A stretch of 15,632 nucleotides of DNA. It comes from an uncultured Pseudomonadota bacterium. GTDB lineage: Bacteria; Myxococcota; UBA796. The position numbers and the translations under genes were made by a program. This document shows positions 1 through 7,299 of this stretch, one piece after another (the stretch's first letter is position 1; the number at the start of each line of letters is the position of its first letter). The stretch is from positions 1-15,632 of the forward strand of contig CAJWHX010000029.1 in the NCBI GenBank assembly GCA_913040875.1, written 5' to 3'. Under the pieces are notes generated by a model. The model was not told the origin of the DNA. It did no database searches and saw nothing but the letters and a program-made list of their open reading frames with translations.

Positions 1-1
1 G

Positions 2-538
2 GGCAACCCCAATGACCACAATGATGCCACCGAATTTAAATTTGCAGTCAGCTCCACCGGCTACAAAGGCAAAATTTTGGTAGGCAGCGCATCTTACACG
101 GTGGATTATGGAGATGGTAGCGCACCAGAAACCAAGATCGACAGTATGATAGCGGATGGGGATGGCGTGCTCATATCTGCTCGTCAGGAGGCATTACTTC
201 GGTGTACAATAGATTCCTGTGTAGAAGTCGCACCGGCTGTGGAGGAGCCTCTACTGGCTTTGGGTCGCCTCAATGATGGAACGATTTGGGCACTTGAACA
301 GCGCGGAAGTTTATTACTCGATGATGGTACAGACAATACACCGGGATCGTGGTACGACTTTACCGAGCGGCGTGTCCAGTTTTCTTCATTTGTTCAGCTC
401 TATGTTAATCCGTGGTTGCGAAATCCTCCGAAGGTAACAACGAAGTTCTTACGCTCTCCGAGTTTGAGAATAAAATGGTGGTGGGGAGCGCTGTTACTTC
501 CATTCATTGTTGTGGGTTGGAGATGGAAACGGGGCTAA
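2..538 (+). CDS. C-terminal part of an exported or membrane-anchored protein (5' end outside window)
   Basis: The reading frame is open from base 2, so the gene starts left of the window; a TTG at 77 is only an internal codon of a frame that is already open. About 178 residues are visible. The first 110 or so are Gly/Asp-rich with short repeating beta-strand segments (for example LGRLNDGTIWALEQRGSLLL), which suggests the end of a beta-propeller-like fold; this is inference from pattern only. Two Cys lie close together (RCTIDSC). The last 25 residues form one hydrophobic segment flanked by Trp (KWWWGALLLPFIVVGW) and end in basic residues (RWKRG). That is the architecture of a C-terminal membrane anchor with most of the protein outside the cytoplasm. 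The tail has no Cys, so it is not a MYXO-CTERM signal. The gene converges on fadA with 68 bases between the stops. No specific function can be assigned. Confidence 0.75.
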   Translation, partial: GNPNDHNDATEFKFAVSSTGYKGKILVGSASYTVDYGDGSAPETKIDSMIADGDGVLISARQEALLRCTIDSCVEVAPAVEEPLLALGRLNDGTIWALEQRGSLLLDDGTDNTPGSWYDFTERRVQFSSFVQLYVNPWLRNPPKVTTKFLRSPSLRIKWWWGALLLPFIVVGWRWKRG

Positions 539-554
539 AAGAAACATCCCCAAA

Positions 555-572
555 CCTAGGCTTCAATCTAGG
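555..572. terminator. weak hairpin between convergent genes
   Basis: CCTAG (555-559) and CTAGG (568-572) can pair around an 8-base loop. The segment also contains the 8-mer CTAGGCTT twice, 12 bases apart. It lies between two converging stop codons, where a bidirectional terminator would be expected. On the minus strand a T-rich run (TTTCTTTT) follows about 10 bases after the stem. The stem is only 5 bp, so this is a weak candidate. Confidence 0.2.
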
Positions 573-606
573 CTTGAGGAGTATCATAGAGGTAGCGGAA
601 CAGTGA

Positions 607-1770
607 TTAGTCCAATCTCTCCAGAATGGTTGCAACTCCTTGTCCCATGCCAATACACATAGTTGCCAGACCATATTTACCGCCATTCTCTTCCAAGATG
701 TGGGCTAGCGCACCAGTGATACGAGCACCGGAACATCCCAATGGGTGACCCAAAGCAATCGCACCGCCTTTCACGTTGATGACGTCTTGACGATCGAGGA
801 TCTGGAGTTCTTTGAGTACGGCGAGTGATTGAGCCGCAAAAGCCTCATTCAACTCGATGTAATCCATATCATCCAGTGTTAATCCAGCACGCTTCAAAGC
901 CTTCTTAGTGGCTGGAACAGGACCGCGCCCCATCAAAGACGGTTCACACCCAGCAGAAGCCGTTGCGACAATTCTCGCCATTGGCTTGAGTCCCAACGCT
1001 TCAGCCTTTTCTGCCGACATGATCAAGAGTGCAGCTGCACCATCAGAGATGGCTGACGAGTTACCAGCGGTAACAGTTCCGCCTCTTGGATTGAAAGCCG
1101 GTCGCAATTTGGCAAGATTTTCCACAGAGGAATCTGCTCGAACCACTTCGTCTTTGTCGACAACAATCAAACAGCCATCGGCATCGTGCCCCTCAACGGG
1201 AACGAGTTCATTGACCCAAGCATTCTCGATAGTGGCTTTGTAGGCGCGTTTGTGTGACTCATCGGCAAACTTGTCTTGGTCTTCGCGAGAGACTTTATGG
1301 AATCCTCCGAGTGCTTCAGCCGTAATTCCCATCATGCCGGCAAATTGGGTAACGTGTAAAGAGAGTGCGGGGTTGATGTCTACACCATGTGTCATCGGAA
1401 TGTGCCCCATGTGCTCTACACCACCACAGATGAAGATATCTCCGTTACCCGCTTTGATGGCGTTGTTGGCTTCGTGAATCGCAGTCATTGAAGAACCACA
1501 CAGACGGTTCACAGTTTGAGCAGAGATCGTATGTGGTAATCCAGACAAGATACCAGCCATTCGACCGATGTTGAATCCTTGTTCTTTGGTTTGCTGAACA
1601 CAGCCCCAAATGATGTCTTCAATCTCATGGGCTTTGACAGAAGAATTTCGTTCCATCAAGGCTTTGATGAGGTGCGCAGAGAGATCTTCTGCCCGCACAT
1701 TTCTAAATACACCGTTTCTTGACTTCCCCATAGGAGTACGTACGGCATCGACAATAACAACTTCTTTCAT
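607..1770 (-). CDS. fadA: acetyl-CoA C-acyltransferase (3-ketoacyl-CoA thiolase), beta subunit of the fatty-acid oxidation complex
   Basis: This cytoplasmic thiolase catalyses the last step of beta-oxidation, cleaving 3-ketoacyl-CoA with CoA to give acetyl-CoA and a shortened acyl-CoA. At 387 residues it is full length for FadA. The thiolase signatures are intact: nucleophile Cys91 in [15 protein letters not shown] at 308-315, GHPLGCSG with His342, and the second active-site Cys372 in CIGMGQG. These positions line up with those known for the E. coli enzyme. The ATG at 1770 has a TGGAG ribosome site 8 bases upstream. The gene follows fadB by only 15 bases, and its ribosome site lies almost on the fadB stop, so the two are likely co-transcribed and translationally coupled. 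The order fadB then fadA is the classical one for the alpha2-beta2 complex. The clear match is to FadA rather than to a biosynthetic acetoacetyl-CoA thiolase, helped by the adjacent fadB. Confidence 0.95.
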   Translation of the reverse strand: MKEVVIVDAVRTPMGKSRNGVFRNVRAEDLSAHLIKALMERNSSVKAHEIEDIIWGCVQQTKEQGFNIGRMAGILSGLPHTISAQTVNRLCGSSMTAIHEANNAIKAGNGDIFICGGVEHMGHIPMTHGVDINPALSLHVTQFAGMMGITAEALGGFHKVSREDQDKFADESHKRAYKATIENAWVNELVPVEGHDADGCLIVVDKDEVVRADSSVENLAKLRPAFNPRGGTVTAGNSSAISDGAAALLIMSAEKAEALGLKPMARIVATASAGCEPSLMGRGPVPATKKALKRAGLTLDDMDYIELNEAFAAQSLAVLKELQILDRQDVINVKGGAIALGHPLGCSGARITGALAHILEENGGKYGLATMCIGMGQGVATILERLD

Positions 1771-1785
1771 GATTCAATCTCCAAA

Positions 1786-3945
1786 TTATTTGTTGTAATA
1801 TGTGGCGCCAGAAGCAGCCATCTCACGCATTTTTGTGGTGGGTTCGTAGAGCTTTCCGAGATGGGCATACTTGTCAGCCATTGCACAGACTGCATCCAAT
1901 CCAAGAAGGTCGGCATAGTGGAGTGCTCCCCCGAAGAACGCAGGAAAACCTATACCAAAGATGAGAGCCATGTCTGCTTCGTTTGGTGTATCCACAATGC
2001 CTTCTTCAAAGCATCGAATGGTTTCAATGAGCATTGGCACCATCATCCGTTCTTGAATTTCTTCTTTACTGAACTCCTTGCCACCATTCGCTTGAACGGT
2101 TGCAATCATACTAGCCACTTCTGGATCGACAGACTTTTTCGGTTTGCCCTTTCGATCGATTGTGTACTGATAGTAGCCCTTCGAATTTTTCTGACCGTAG
2201 CGTTTTGCATCAACCATAACATCTAGTGATGTGCGACCATCCGAAGCCATACGGTCTGGGAACCCATCCGCCATGATGGCCTGTGCGTGGTGCGCGGTAT
2301 CCATTCCAACGACATCAAGAAGGTATGCAGGACCCATTGGCCAACCAAACTTCTCCATCACCTTATCGATCTGTTGGAAATTAGCGCCTTCAGAAACGAG
2401 CATTTGGAAGCCGGCAAAGTAGGGGAACAATACTCGGTTCACTAAGAATCCAGGGCAGTCGTTGACGACGATGGGAAGTTTACCCATTTTGAGAGCGTAG
2501 TTTACAGCAGTTCCCACAGCGCGATCAGAAGTCTTTTCTCCGCGAATGATCTCTACGAGTTTCATGCGGTGTACAGGATTAAAGAAGTGCATACCACAGA
2601 AGTTTTCTGGGTGTTTCAGACCTTCAGCCAATGAAGTAATCGAAATGGTTGAGGTGTTTGAGCAGAGGATGGTTCCTTCTTTGCATTTGCTCTCGACTTC
2701 AGCCAATACGATTTTCTTGACCTTTGGATTTTCGACAACGGCTTCTACGACAACGTCTACATTCGCAAAGTCTGCTTCGCCATACGAGAGCGTGGGGTCA
2801 ATGTTGCTGAGTACTTGAGCCATACGGGCCTCATCGATTCTACCTCTCTTCACAAGTTTAGCAGTCAGTTTAGCTGCTTCGTTCATCCCTTGATCGATAC
2901 CTTCTTGACGAATGTCTTTCATGATGATGGGCACATCTTTAGAAGCAGACTGATAGGCGATGCCACCACCCATGATACCGGCACCCAGTACAGCAGCTTT
3001 CTTGACATCATCACCTTGTTTGGCTTGTTTTTTACTCTTGCGTTTGATGTATTGATCATTCAAGTAAAGACCAACGAGAGACTTCGTGACGTCTGTTTTG
3101 GCAACTTTGATGAACTCTTGCATCTCTACAGCAAGTGCTTTGTCACGCGTGTGTCCAGCACCTTTTTGAATGGAGTTGATGGCAGCAATCGGTGCAGGGT
3201 AGTGTCCTTTTGTTATCTTGAGTGTCATACCGATGGAACTTTGGAATCCCAACATGGCTTCTGCAAATGGAAGGTTGATCTTGCCAGTTTTCTGGGCACG
3301 GCGTTTCTTCCAATCCAATTTACCGTCGATAGCCTGATTGAGCATCTTGTGACCGGCGTCCACCAGTTTTTCGACAGGTACAACGGCATCAACCAAGTGT
3401 TGCTTCAAAGCTTCGGCTGCCCTCAATTGTTTTCCTGCAGTGATATTTCCAATGGCGTTGTCGACACCAATCACACGAGGCATCCGAACGGTACCACCAA
3501 ATCCAGGGATGATACCCAGCCCAGTTTCTGGAAGTCCGATCTTTCCTTTTGTATCAATCAAACGAAAATCCGTGGAGAGTGCCATTTCGCAACCACCGCC
3601 CAGTGCCAATCCGTTGATGGCGGTAATGGTTGGGAAGGGAAGGTCTTCAATATCGCTGAAAATTTTGTTGCAGAATGCGAGCCATTCTCCGAGTTGTTCA
3701 TCGGTTTGTTTGAAAGCCTCTCCAAACTCTGTGATGTCTGCACCCACAATAAACTGACCTTTGGCAGAGCGTACCAATAGACCTGTAATGCTTTGTGCGT
3801 TTTCTTGTAAAAGATCGACACTCTTACGCCAATCGGCCAGTGCTGTACGATCAAACTTGTTGACAGATTCTTCTACATAATCAAAGACCAACTCGACAAC
3901 ACCATTGTCTAATTGATTCAATTTGACGGCTTTTCCTTCAAACAT
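1786..3945 (-). CDS. fadB: fatty-acid oxidation complex alpha subunit: enoyl-CoA hydratase / 3-hydroxyacyl-CoA dehydrogenase
   Basis: This bifunctional enzyme hydrates trans-2-enoyl-CoA and oxidises the 3-hydroxyacyl-CoA with NAD+, passing the product to the FadA thiolase. From the start chosen here it has 719 residues, close to the usual length of about 730. The N-terminal crotonase domain (about 1-190) has the oxyanion-hole region FIVGADITEF and both catalytic Glu: Glu120 in GGGCEMAL and Glu140 in GLPETGLG. The Rossmann dehydrogenase domain begins near 316 with GAGIMGGG (321-328), and the catalytic His453 is in MHFFNPVHR. NDCPGFLVNR opens the C-terminal dehydrogenase domains. I chose the ATG at 3945 because AAGGAA lies 7 bases upstream and the protein then begins MFEGKAVKL, as family members do. 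The longer frame from 3999 would start inside the palindromic operator. The gene is first in the fadBA operon and is probably under the operator at 3989-4006. Confidence 0.95.
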   Translation of the reverse strand: MFEGKAVKLNQLDNGVVELVFDYVEESVNKFDRTALADWRKSVDLLQENAQSITGLLVRSAKGQFIVGADITEFGEAFKQTDEQLGEWLAFCNKIFSDIEDLPFPTITAINGLALGGGCEMALSTDFRLIDTKGKIGLPETGLGIIPGFGGTVRMPRVIGVDNAIGNITAGKQLRAAEALKQHLVDAVVPVEKLVDAGHKMLNQAIDGKLDWKKRRAQKTGKINLPFAEAMLGFQSSIGMTLKITKGHYPAPIAAINSIQKGAGHTRDKALAVEMQEFIKVAKTDVTKSLVGLYLNDQYIKRKSKKQAKQGDDVKKAAVLGAGIMGGGIAYQSASKDVPIIMKDIRQEGIDQGMNEAAKLTAKLVKRGRIDEARMAQVLSNIDPTLSYGEADFANVDVVVEAVVENPKVKKIVLAEVESKCKEGTILCSNTSTISITSLAEGLKHPENFCGMHFFNPVHRMKLVEIIRGEKTSDRAVGTAVNYALKMGKLPIVVNDCPGFLVNRVLFPYFAGFQMLVSEGANFQQIDKVMEKFGWPMGPAYLLDVVGMDTAHHAQAIMADGFPDRMASDGRTSLDVMVDAKRYGQKNSKGYYQYTIDRKGKPKKSVDPEVASMIATVQANGGKEFSKEEIQERMMVPMLIETIRCFEEGIVDTPNEADMALIFGIGFPAFFGGALHYADLLGLDAVCAMADKYAHLGKLYEPTTKMREMAASGATYYNK

Positions 3946-3988
3946 GAACAGTTCCTTTTGTGAAATAAAAATCGTTGTGTTAAAAAAC

Positions 3989-4006
3989 TGAATGAACATT
4001 CATTCA
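3989..4006. promoter_or_regulatory. palindromic operator resembling the Bacillus FadR site
   Basis: TGAATGAACATTCATTCA is an 8-bp perfect inverted repeat (TGAATGAA / TTCATTCA) around a 2-base centre. It lies 43 bases upstream of the fadB ATG and just downstream of the predicted -10 box, a position suited to repression. From memory, the B. subtilis FadR (YsiA, TetR family) consensus is TGAATGAMTANTCATTCA; the site here agrees at all but one defined position. That FadR is released from DNA by long-chain acyl-CoA, which would switch fadBA on when fatty acids are present. No regulator gene for it is in the window. The repeat is seen directly; the regulator identity is inferred. Confidence 0.7.
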
Positions 4007-4019
4007 CTTTTGAAGATCA

Positions 4020-4046
4020 AGTATCGGTGTCTATATGGGTTGTCAA
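4020..4046 (-). promoter_or_regulatory. predicted sigma70-type promoter of fadBA
   Basis: On the minus strand a perfect TTGACA (bases 4046-4041) is followed after 15 bases by GATACT (4025-4020), which matches TATAAT at four of six positions. The spacer is shorter than the ideal 17. Transcription would start a few bases before the operator at 3989-4006, leaving a leader of roughly 65-70 bases before fadB. Confidence 0.5.
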
Positions 4047-4132
4047 AAGCGGGAATGCTATTTTTTGCAATTTATATGAACTATTTTTCATTTTCACTGT
4101 AATATTTAGAGATGTTCGACATTTATGATGTG

Positions 4133-4153
4133 TATTATCCAATATATTCGGAG
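4133..4153 (+). promoter_or_regulatory. candidate -10 box and ribosome site of the 4160 gene
   Basis: TATTAT at 4133-4138 is a fair -10 hexamer but has no convincing -35 partner. GGAG at 4150-4153 is a good ribosome site, 6 bases before the ATG at 4160, and it fixes that start. The short distance from the -10 to the ATG would give a very short leader, so the -10 is uncertain while the ribosome site is not. Confidence 0.3.
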
Positions 4154-4159
4154 TGAATC

Positions 4160-4699
4160 ATGTCTAAACCATTTAAATTGTCCATTCCAAAACCTTGTGA
4201 TGCCAGATGGGATCAGATGAGTTCAGAAGATAAAAGTCGTCACTGCAAGCTGTGTTCTCAATCGGTATATGAACTCGAAGAGTTCGAAGAATCAGAAGTG
4301 GTTGATTTATTGCAGCAACAGGTGTGCGTGCGAATCAAATCCAATGCCGAGGGGAGGATAAAAGTACGAACGGGATTTTCCAGCATCTTGTTGCTTGGAG
4401 GTCTATTGGCGTGTGGTGAAAAAACAGATGGACCGATCTTAGAAGTGGAAGGTGAAACACCTGTAGAAGTCTTGCAAGTAACTGCAGGTGGACCAGTGCA
4501 TGTGGAACTCCAAGAAGACATTGATGAAGATCCACCGCCATCTGTAATGGGGAAGATTGCAGCCCCAGTTCGCTCTAAAAGCGTTGAAACGGGGAAGGTA
4601 GAAACGGTTGATAAAGAGCATGGAACTCCAGTCCATACATCAGAGAAAAAGTCTACGGATGGATCTAAGGATGCTAAGGATGACTGTCAGACAGAATAG
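4160..4699 (+). CDS. small membrane protein with N-terminal Cys cluster (zinc-ribbon-like) and acidic C-terminal tail
   Basis: The 179-residue product has three parts. Residues 1-65 carry Cys13, Cys29, Cys32 and Cys56 in the layout PKPCDARWDQM ... RHCKLCSQSVYEL ... VCVRI. This is a pattern I know from short N-terminal domains in Bacteroidota and Myxococcota proteins (P-C-x3-W-x2-M, then C-x2-C-x3-V-x-D/E-L); it probably binds a metal, but no function is established that I know of. Residues 72-85 form one hydrophobic segment ending in LLAC. Residues 86-179 are polar, rich in Glu, Lys, Thr and Pro, and look disordered. If the segment spans the membrane, the Cys cluster faces the cytoplasm and the tail the periplasm. 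The Cys in LLAC resembles a lipobox but lies too deep for an ordinary lipoprotein signal. The gene diverges from fadB and shares the 214-base intergenic region. It has no recognisable partner nearby. Confidence 0.8.
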   Translation: MSKPFKLSIPKPCDARWDQMSSEDKSRHCKLCSQSVYELEEFEESEVVDLLQQQVCVRIKSNAEGRIKVRTGFSSILLLGGLLACGEKTDGPILEVEGETPVEVLQVTAGGPVHVELQEDIDEDPPPSVMGKIAAPVRSKSVETGKVETVDKEHGTPVHTSEKKSTDGSKDAKDDCQTE

Positions 4700-4730
4700 A
4701 TCAGCGAACATCAACCATCGTTATCGTTAC

Positions 4731-4768
4731 AGTAATGTGGATTCTATCTTGAGAAGGTAGTCCTTACT
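4731..4768. terminator. long bulged hairpin between convergent genes
   Basis: AGTAA, GGA and CTATCTT (4731-4750, with small bulges TGT and TT) pair with AAGGTAG, TCC and TTACT (4754-4768) around a GAG loop. That gives about 15 pairs, one of them G-U. The hairpin overlaps the stop codon of the minus-strand gene ending at 4767 and lies just after the plus-strand gene ending at 4699. No T-run follows on either strand, so termination is likely but not certain. Confidence 0.4.
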
Positions 4769-6197
4769 AGTTGAACACGTGGAAATCCATATCGACACCT
4801 TCGTCGCCAACGGACAGAGTCATTAGAGGACTATTTCTGGTGAGGGTGATTTTGTTTTCGCCGAATCCAACAGCGTTTGAACTGTTGGTGCATATCTGGA
4901 CTCTGAAGTTCAGACCTTTACCTTTGCCCCAAACCAGTTGTGTATCCAATGCTACTTTGAATGTAGAATCGTAAGACCACTTGTTTCCAGTTTCTGCGAG
5001 TTGTTCTCCTGCTGCACTGAGAGTCTTTGTAGAGGCCTCCGTTGGCGTAGAGGCCAATTTTGCAGCGAGTTTACTCAACAATGGGTTGTCCAGTTGATTG
5101 TTGATGGTCAGGAGTCCCTTGAGAACACCTTCTTTTATATTCGAGATCCATGTGGTGTCTTTAAACATCATGTTCGTCAACATTTCGAGTGTCAACTCTT
5201 GACTGAAGGTGGCTTTTAGCTGCAATTTAGTCAATGATTTATTGGATAAGATAGCCAAAATAGATGCATCTGCACTGCCACTTAAAATCGGTATCGAGGC
5301 TTTTGCATTGAGGATATCCAGCGTAGTTCCATCTTCCATCTTCTTCCGAGTACCGGAAAAAGGACCGACTTGTACCGAGACACTGTTTTGATTTTCTGTG
5401 GTGAGAGAATCGTTTCCATCATTTTTAAGAATGGTATGGTGGGAAACTGATCCCGAAACAGAGCCACCAAGACTGCCACCCTCTTCTTCGTCCTCATCTG
5501 AACCCAGCCAACCTCCGGTATCCAATCCAGCGGAGGCTGTACCTTTCAATCCGGCCTTCAGTTCTAGCCAAACTTTATCGTTATCGTCCATACCTTCAAT
5601 GGTGTCTTGCATTGCTTGATCGGACATAATCCCTGTCACAATTGGGTCTTTGAAGCGCTCGGGCATCTTAACTGTTTCACATGCACCCTCTATGATGTAT
5701 CGTAGGGACATTAAAAATTCGTGGAATATCTCGCTACCACTGTCTCCATGGATATTGAGTGTACCAGTAAAACTGGCTTCCAAAGCTGCTTGTAACTCTA
5801 CGAACCAGACGTCGACCCCTGCAGAGACTTCTACGGCTGCCGCAAGTTGCATCGATGCTCGGATTTTTCCAAACTTATTCTCTATCCCCATGCTGAGAGA
5901 CGGTTTGAATGTCACCGTAATGCCAGGAGTTTTATAGAGTGGGATCGCGCCGGTCAAAGTTAACTTAAGACTGGCTTCTTCAGCAGGAACAACTGAATCC
6001 AAGAGAGAACCAGCTTTCTCAGCAAACGATTTGCCAGATTCTACTGCCCCAAGATCCGTTTGTGGAAGTTCAGGACCTTTCCCTTGCAGTTGCTGCATAA
6101 CCTCGGAATTGTCGGCGGTTGTACTTGCACTCGAACTCGATGAGGAGCTTTTGTTATTGCTATTGGCGGGTAGTTGTTGAAGATCTGCTTGTGGCAT
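4767..6197 (-). CDS. protein of unknown function, low-complexity N-terminus then beta-rich body
   Basis: I do not recognise this 476-residue protein. It has no signal peptide and no membrane segment. Residues 1-50 are disordered, with a serine run (KSSSSSSSAS, 16-25) and a Gln-rich stretch. Residues 75-150 alternate hydrophobic and polar residues in long amphipathic strands (LKLTLTGA, ITVTFKPSLS, FTGTLNIHG); similar strands return at 209-226 and 290-335. An acidic Gly/Ser linker (SDEDEEEGGSLGG, 233-245) divides the two halves. A helical part (335-405) precedes a final strand-rich segment. The ATG at 6197 has GGAG 9 bases upstream. It is the last gene of a run led by the DUF2330 gene and starts 16 bases after the preceding stop. 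The soluble beta-rich body and lack of a signal suggest a cytoplasmic protein or one exported by a dedicated machine, but that is speculation. Confidence 0.8.
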   Translation of the reverse strand: MPQADLQQLPANSNNKSSSSSSSASTTADNSEVMQQLQGKGPELPQTDLGAVESGKSFAEKAGSLLDSVVPAEEASLKLTLTGAIPLYKTPGITVTFKPSLSMGIENKFGKIRASMQLAAAVEVSAGVDVWFVELQAALEASFTGTLNIHGDSGSEIFHEFLMSLRYIIEGACETVKMPERFKDPIVTGIMSDQAMQDTIEGMDDNDKVWLELKAGLKGTASAGLDTGGWLGSDEDEEEGGSLGGSVSGSVSHHTILKNDGNDSLTTENQNSVSVQVGPFSGTRKKMEDGTTLDILNAKASIPILSGSADASILAILSNKSLTKLQLKATFSQELTLEMLTNMMFKDTTWISNIKEGVLKGLLTINNQLDNPLLSKLAAKLASTPTEASTKTLSAAGEQLAETGNKWSYDSTFKVALDTQLVWGKGKGLNFRVQICTNSSNAVGFGENKITLTRNSPLMTLSVGDEGVDMDFHVFN

Positions 6198-6213
6198 TGG
6201 TCAAGACTCCGTA

Positions 6214-6666
6214 TCAAATATGGTGGGACTGACTGTAAACGGTCGTCATACCCCATTGTGTCTTTGACGTAATGGGTTGCATGGTAGAGATGAGAAGAAA
6301 GTTGTCACTGTCGGTCAGGATGGTTTGAACACTCTTCAAGTGAAACCACTCTTCGATAGATTGTCCATCATCCATGATGGAAAGAAATGTAAGCTGGTCT
6401 GCATACAACTCAATTGTGATGATGTATGGTTTGGTAGGGTTGAATCCACCGCCTAAGATTGGCCCACAAATCTCTGGTGTGTATTTAAACAGGCTATGAT
6501 CTTTCAAAGCGACCCATCCCAGTCCATTGGTGACCATTTCTATCGATATTTTGTTGAACCCAAGGGGGGAATACGCAATTTCCAACTTTTGACTAAGCCA
6601 GCCTAGGCCAGCAAAAGACGTAAACAAAAATTCATCTTCAGGGATGTCATGTGCGACAAAGTTCAT
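6214..6666 (-). CDS. hypothetical soluble protein, 150 residues
   Basis: I do not recognise this protein. It has no signal peptide or membrane segment and looks like a mixed alpha/beta fold, with strand-like stretches such as YIITIELYADQLTFLSIM and NFLLISTMQPIT. It has a single Cys (EICGPILGG). The ATG at 6666 has TGGAG about 11 bases upstream. The TGA stop lies 16 bases before the start of the 476-residue gene, and the gene begins 49 bases after the stop of the membrane-protein gene before it, consistent with one transcript. Its size and position between a membrane protein and a larger beta-rich protein fit a chaperone or adaptor for a neighbour, but nothing in the sequence proves that. Confidence 0.75.
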   Translation of the reverse strand: MNFVAHDIPEDEFLFTSFAGLGWLSQKLEIAYSPLGFNKISIEMVTNGLGWVALKDHSLFKYTPEICGPILGGGFNPTKPYIITIELYADQLTFLSIMDDGQSIEEWFHLKSVQTILTDSDNFLLISTMQPITSKTQWGMTTVYSQSHHI

Positions 6667-6715
6667 GAGATTTTTAACTCCAAATGATCATCTGGTTTGA
6701 CACAGTGTACCGAAT

Positions 6716-7297
6716 TTATTCGGGAGTGTCATGTTCCGCCGCCCAAATTTTGATCCATGTGTGTAATGCTTCGGTATCTTTTAAGACATCAAATGAATTC
6801 AGACCTCCGTTGGAGACTTCTTGAAACAATGTGCGCATCGCTTGTAGGTTACTGAGTTGAGAGGTGCCTAGGCTGGGGATGTCCTCTGATGTTCGAAGCC
6901 AACTGTCCAAATCTTTTCCCAGACGGAACATCTGTTTGTGATCACTCAACGTTGACTCTGTAAGTATGGTTTGTGCTTCATGAAGCACGTAACTTTTGTA
7001 GAGCCAATAATAAAAGGTCTTGATGAAACCTTTGAAATTGAGAAAAAATCGGAGTATTCTGAATAGTTTGGTAAGGGGATAGAGCAATAAACTTGTGATA
7101 CAGCCCAAACAAAAACTTCCACCTTTGCCAATAAAGTGTCGTCTTTGCTCAGGGTACTTCATGAACGGTGCAAACATTCGTCTAGCCACGACCGGTTCCA
7201 GAAACCAATCGAGGAGAGGGATTGGCGAAAAAGGCAGGACTGTGATCAACAGCGCATGCACAATGACGTGATTTTTATGGGGCTCAAACGTGGACAT
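6716..7297 (-). CDS. uncharacterised membrane-associated protein, 193 residues
   Basis: The N-terminal half has two hydrophobic stretches: 11-33 (VIVHALLITVLPFSPIPLLD, followed by WFL) and 61-87 (CLGCITSLLLYPLTKLFRIL, then RFFLNF). They are separated by a basic loop with VARRM and EQRRHFIGKGG. The C-terminal half (about 105-193) is polar and helical. Pro and aromatic residues in the first stretch suggest a re-entrant or interfacial hairpin rather than a simple transmembrane helix. I do not know a named family for it. The ATG at 7297 follows the TAA of the DUF2330 gene by 2 bases and has no good ribosome site of its own, so translation is probably coupled to that gene. It is the second gene of the DUF2330 run. 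Confidence 0.75.
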   Translation of the reverse strand: MSTFEPHKNHVIVHALLITVLPFSPIPLLDWFLEPVVARRMFAPFMKYPEQRRHFIGKGGSFCLGCITSLLLYPLTKLFRILRFFLNFKGFIKTFYYWLYKSYVLHEAQTILTESTLSDHKQMFRLGKDLDSWLRTSEDIPSLGTSQLSNLQAMRTLFQEVSNGGLNSFDVLKDTEALHTWIKIWAAEHDTPE

Positions 7298-7299
7298 AT

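Noticed and set aside
2815..3780. 321-codon open frame on the plus strand, antisense to fadB
   Set aside because: It lies wholly inside fadB, which has intact catalytic motifs; the product has a Ser/Phe/Cys-rich shadow composition and no recognisable domain or ribosome site.
3946..3999. 18-residue N-terminal extension of FadB from an ATG at 3999
   Set aside because: It starts inside the palindromic operator, adds residues not typical of FadB, and lacks the good ribosome site found before 3945.
4258..4521. Overlapping minus-strand frames inside the Cys-cluster gene
   Set aside because: Low-complexity Ser/Thr/Cys shadows without ribosome sites; the plus-strand gene has a good ribosome site and a conserved-looking Cys pattern.
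6120..6160. Serine run in the 476-residue protein as a possible simple-sequence contingency repeat
   Set aside because: The serines are encoded by mixed codons, so there is no DNA-level tandem repeat prone to slippage.
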